Source: Lentimicrobiaceae bacterium
GTDB taxonomy: Bacteria; Bacteroidota; Bacteroidia; Bacteroidales; F082
DNA: 35,046 nt
Assembly: GCA_015061335.1 (NCBI GenBank)
Contig: SUWT01000019.1
Span: 1-35,046 of the forward strand
Direction of reading: 5' to 3'
In this document: piece after piece, positions 33,840 to 35,046 of the stretch
How positions within the stretch are numbered: position 1 is the first letter of the stretch
Layout of the letters: each line of letters starts with the position of its first letter
Notes under the pieces: model-generated
Told to the model about the DNA's origin: nothing
The model's input: the letters and a program-made list of their open reading frames with translations, nothing else
Databases searched by the model: none
Position numbers and translations under genes: made by a program

Positions 33840-34886
33840 TTAATTGTTGTTTTTTTCTTTAAGATATATCTCACAAATCTCCTTTACGCTGTCTTCTATC
33901 GGCGTGAACTTGAAATCTAGCTCCTTAATTATCTTCGCCGATGAGTATGAGTATTTTCTTGTTGAGGTGCGTGCCGTCTCTTTTGTGATGAGCGGCTTCT
34001 TGCCTTGTATCTTCCCGATGAGCCAGAATATTCTCCATGCTATTTCGCTGAGATTTCTACCGACTTTTATATGTGGAGCCTTCACTTTGAAGTTTTCTGC
34101 CATCAGGTTAAATAAGTCTTTGTATGAGATAAGAGTTCCATTAAGGCAATAACGTTGACCGAATTTGTTGTTTTCCATCAATGTTATCATGGCACGAACC
34201 ACGTCTTTCACATCGACGAAGCCGTTGATGCCTGTGGTGTAGAAAGGAAATCCTTTGGTTATGGTGTTGAAGAGCTCGCAACTGCCCGAATCCCAGCGTC
34301 CGGCACCGAGTATCAACGACGGATTTACGATTGTGGCGTTGAGACCTTCGGCTATGCCGCGCCATACTTCCATCTCGCCTTCGTGTTTTGAGTTGGAATA
34401 AACGCTGTTGTTCTTGGAATGCGTCCAAGGCGACTCTTCATCAATCGTCTCGCCTTCAAGAGCGCGTCCTAATGCGGCGATGGAACTGACGTGACAGAAT
34501 TTCTTTACGCCGCATTGCAAGGCTGCGTTGACCATGTTCCTCGTGCCTTCCACATTGACTCGCATCAGACTTTTCTTGTCGCTCGGGTCGAAAGAGACAA
34601 CGGCAGCGCAATGATAAACCTCATCGACATCTTTCATCGCTTCCTCCAAAATATCGTAATCGGTGACATCGCCATAAATGAATTCTATGTTCTCTGGAAT
34701 GTCATTGAAACCATATCTCGCCAACACTCTTTTTAACAACGACAGATCGCTGTTCTTGCGACATAATAATTTAATATGGCTGATGGCTGATGGCTGATGG
34801 CTGCTAGCTGTCAACTGTTGTCTGTTGACTATCGAAGCTGTTAAATGCGATCCTACCAATCCCGTACAACCTGTAATGAAAATCAT
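33840..34886 (-). CDS. NAD-dependent epimerase/dehydratase (extended SDR)
   Basis: A 348-residue cytoplasmic Rossmann-fold enzyme of the extended SDR or 3-beta-HSD-like group. The N-terminus MIFITGCTGLVGSHL gives the TGxxGxxG dinucleotide motif. Further motifs are IYGDVTD, VYHCAAVVSF, HVSSIAALG (catalytic Ser) and SVYSNSKHEGE with Tyr163 and Lys167 (YxxxK). The ATG at 34886 is chosen because TATCTTTG (promoter) lies 18 bases upstream; an in-frame ATG at 34946 would include the promoter. Residues 16-37 (TASIVNRQQLTASSHQPSAI and SH) are encoded by heptamer repeat DNA and replace the usual shorter helix/loop after the glycine motif, while the following KLLCRKNSD resumes normally. Substrate not assignable. 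Confidence 0.88.
   Translation of the reverse strand: MIFITGCTGLVGSHLTASIVNRQQLTASSHQPSAISHIKLLCRKNSDLSLLKRVLARYGFNDIPENIEFIYGDVTDYDILEEAMKDVDEVYHCAAVVSFDPSDKKSLMRVNVEGTRNMVNAALQCGVKKFCHVSSIAALGRALEGETIDEESPWTHSKNNSVYSNSKHEGEMEVWRGIAEGLNATIVNPSLILGAGRWDSGSCELFNTITKGFPFYTTGINGFVDVKDVVRAMITLMENNKFGQRYCLNGTLISYKDLFNLMAENFKVKAPHIKVGRNLSEIAWRIFWLIGKIQGKKPLITKETARTSTRKYSYSSAKIIKELDFKFTPIEDSVKEICEIYLKEKNNN
34776..34841. repeat. In-frame heptamer repeat inside the epimerase gene
   Basis: Eight 7-base units in phase on the plus strand from 34777: TGGCTGA three times, TGGCTGC, TAGCTGT, CAACTGT, TGTCTGT, TGACTAT. Bases 34815-34830 are identical to 1129-1144 (CTGTTGTCTGTTGACT). On the coding strand the units are free of stops and encode residues 16-37 of the epimerase. 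Confidence 0.85.
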
Positions 34887-34903
34887 GTTTTTTATTTTTT
34901 TTG

Positions 34904-34911
34904 CAAAGATA
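34904..34911 (-). promoter_or_regulatory. Promoter of the epimerase gene
   Basis: On the minus strand this reads TATCTTTG, 17 bases before the ATG at 34886. It decides the start codon of the gene. Confidence 0.6.
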
Positions 34912-34920
34912 TGGAAAATC

Positions 34921-34954
34921 TTTGTCAGAAGTAATTGAAAAATCATTATATTTG
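34921..34954 (+). promoter_or_regulatory. Promoter of the partial gene at the right edge
   Basis: TTTG at 34921-34924 and TATATTTG at 34947-34954 are 22 bases apart. The leader to the ATG at 34980 is 25 bases. It is divergent from the epimerase promoter. Confidence 0.6.
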
Positions 34955-34979
34955 TACTACCTAGAAATTACAACTATAA

Positions 34980-35046
34980 ATGAGGATAACTTACTTTAAG
35001 GCATTGATAATGATGCTTTTAATTACCCCCCCCACTTGCATTATAG
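34980..35046 (+). CDS. Exported protein, 3'-truncated by the window edge
   Basis: Only 22 codons are visible: MRITYFKALIMMLLITPPTC then two Ile. This is a typical signal-peptide start (positive residues, hydrophobic core); Cys20 could be a lipidation site, but the residues before it (PPT) are a poor lipobox. A good promoter lies 26 bases upstream, supporting a real gene. An uninterrupted run of eight C (35026-35033) falls within the signal region. Function cannot be judged. Confidence 0.5.
   Translation, partial: MRITYFKALIMMLLITPPTCII

Noticed and set aside
34887-34946. 20-residue N-terminal extension of the epimerase
   Set aside because: It would include the TATCTTTG promoter box and displace the Rossmann motif from the N-terminus.

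Overview
The window is a chromosomal segment of an AT-rich member of the Bacteroidota, most likely an uncultured or little-studied Bacteroidales. Three signs support this: type IX secretion (T9SS) C-terminal sorting domains on several secreted proteins; Bacteroidota-type promoters (a TTG/TTTG box followed by TAnnTTTG) in front of many genes; and typical families such as DUF5686, LytS/LytTR pairs, PorV/PorQ-like barrels and DHHW proteins. I see no tRNA, rRNA, CRISPR array, transposase or phage gene. The species cannot be named from this sequence.

Layout. 1-6155: a T9SS cargo region with a 5'-truncated cargo gene, a membrane-spanning TPR/HTH regulator, a full-length paralogue of the first cargo, and an Omp28-like T9SS protein. 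6365-8357: S-adenosylhomocysteinase, then a convergent Rieske-like lipoprotein gene. 8438-12638: a three-gene unit with a small basic lipoprotein, a giant beta-propeller LytS-type sensor kinase and a LytTR response regulator. 12920-22163: three large, uniformly oriented envelope genes (a TonB-dependent receptor-like protein, a 1461-residue secreted protein with a T9SS-type end, and a PorV/PorQ-family barrel). 22270-23141: greA and a HIT-family hydrolase. 23213-26052 (minus strand): a DUF5686 outer-membrane protein and a MazG-like pyrophosphohydrolase. 26153-29326: an RlmL-like RNA methyltransferase and a GH16-like lipoprotein. 29327-34886 (minus strand): two DHHW/AlgJ-like proteins, an MBOAT O-acyltransferase and an NAD-dependent epimerase/dehydrogenase. 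At 34980 a new plus-strand exported protein begins and runs off the window.

How the parts may work together (inference). The window is dominated by envelope and surface functions. The receptor/1461-residue protein/PorV-like triad looks like a dedicated surface-export and assembly module: the PorV-like barrel would serve the neighbouring large T9SS-type protein. It sits directly downstream of a two-component system that could control it. The MBOAT and two DHHW genes resemble alginate/cellulose O-acetylation machinery, and a GH16-like lipoprotein converges on them with no spacer.

A second theme is small repeats with 7-base periodicity. They occur between genes and, in frame, inside or at the end of three conserved genes (DUF5686, mazG-like, epimerase). 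Other short G-rich or palindromic elements occur at gene ends. The largest stretch without a gene is about 280 bases (12639-12919); it holds palindromes and a promoter.
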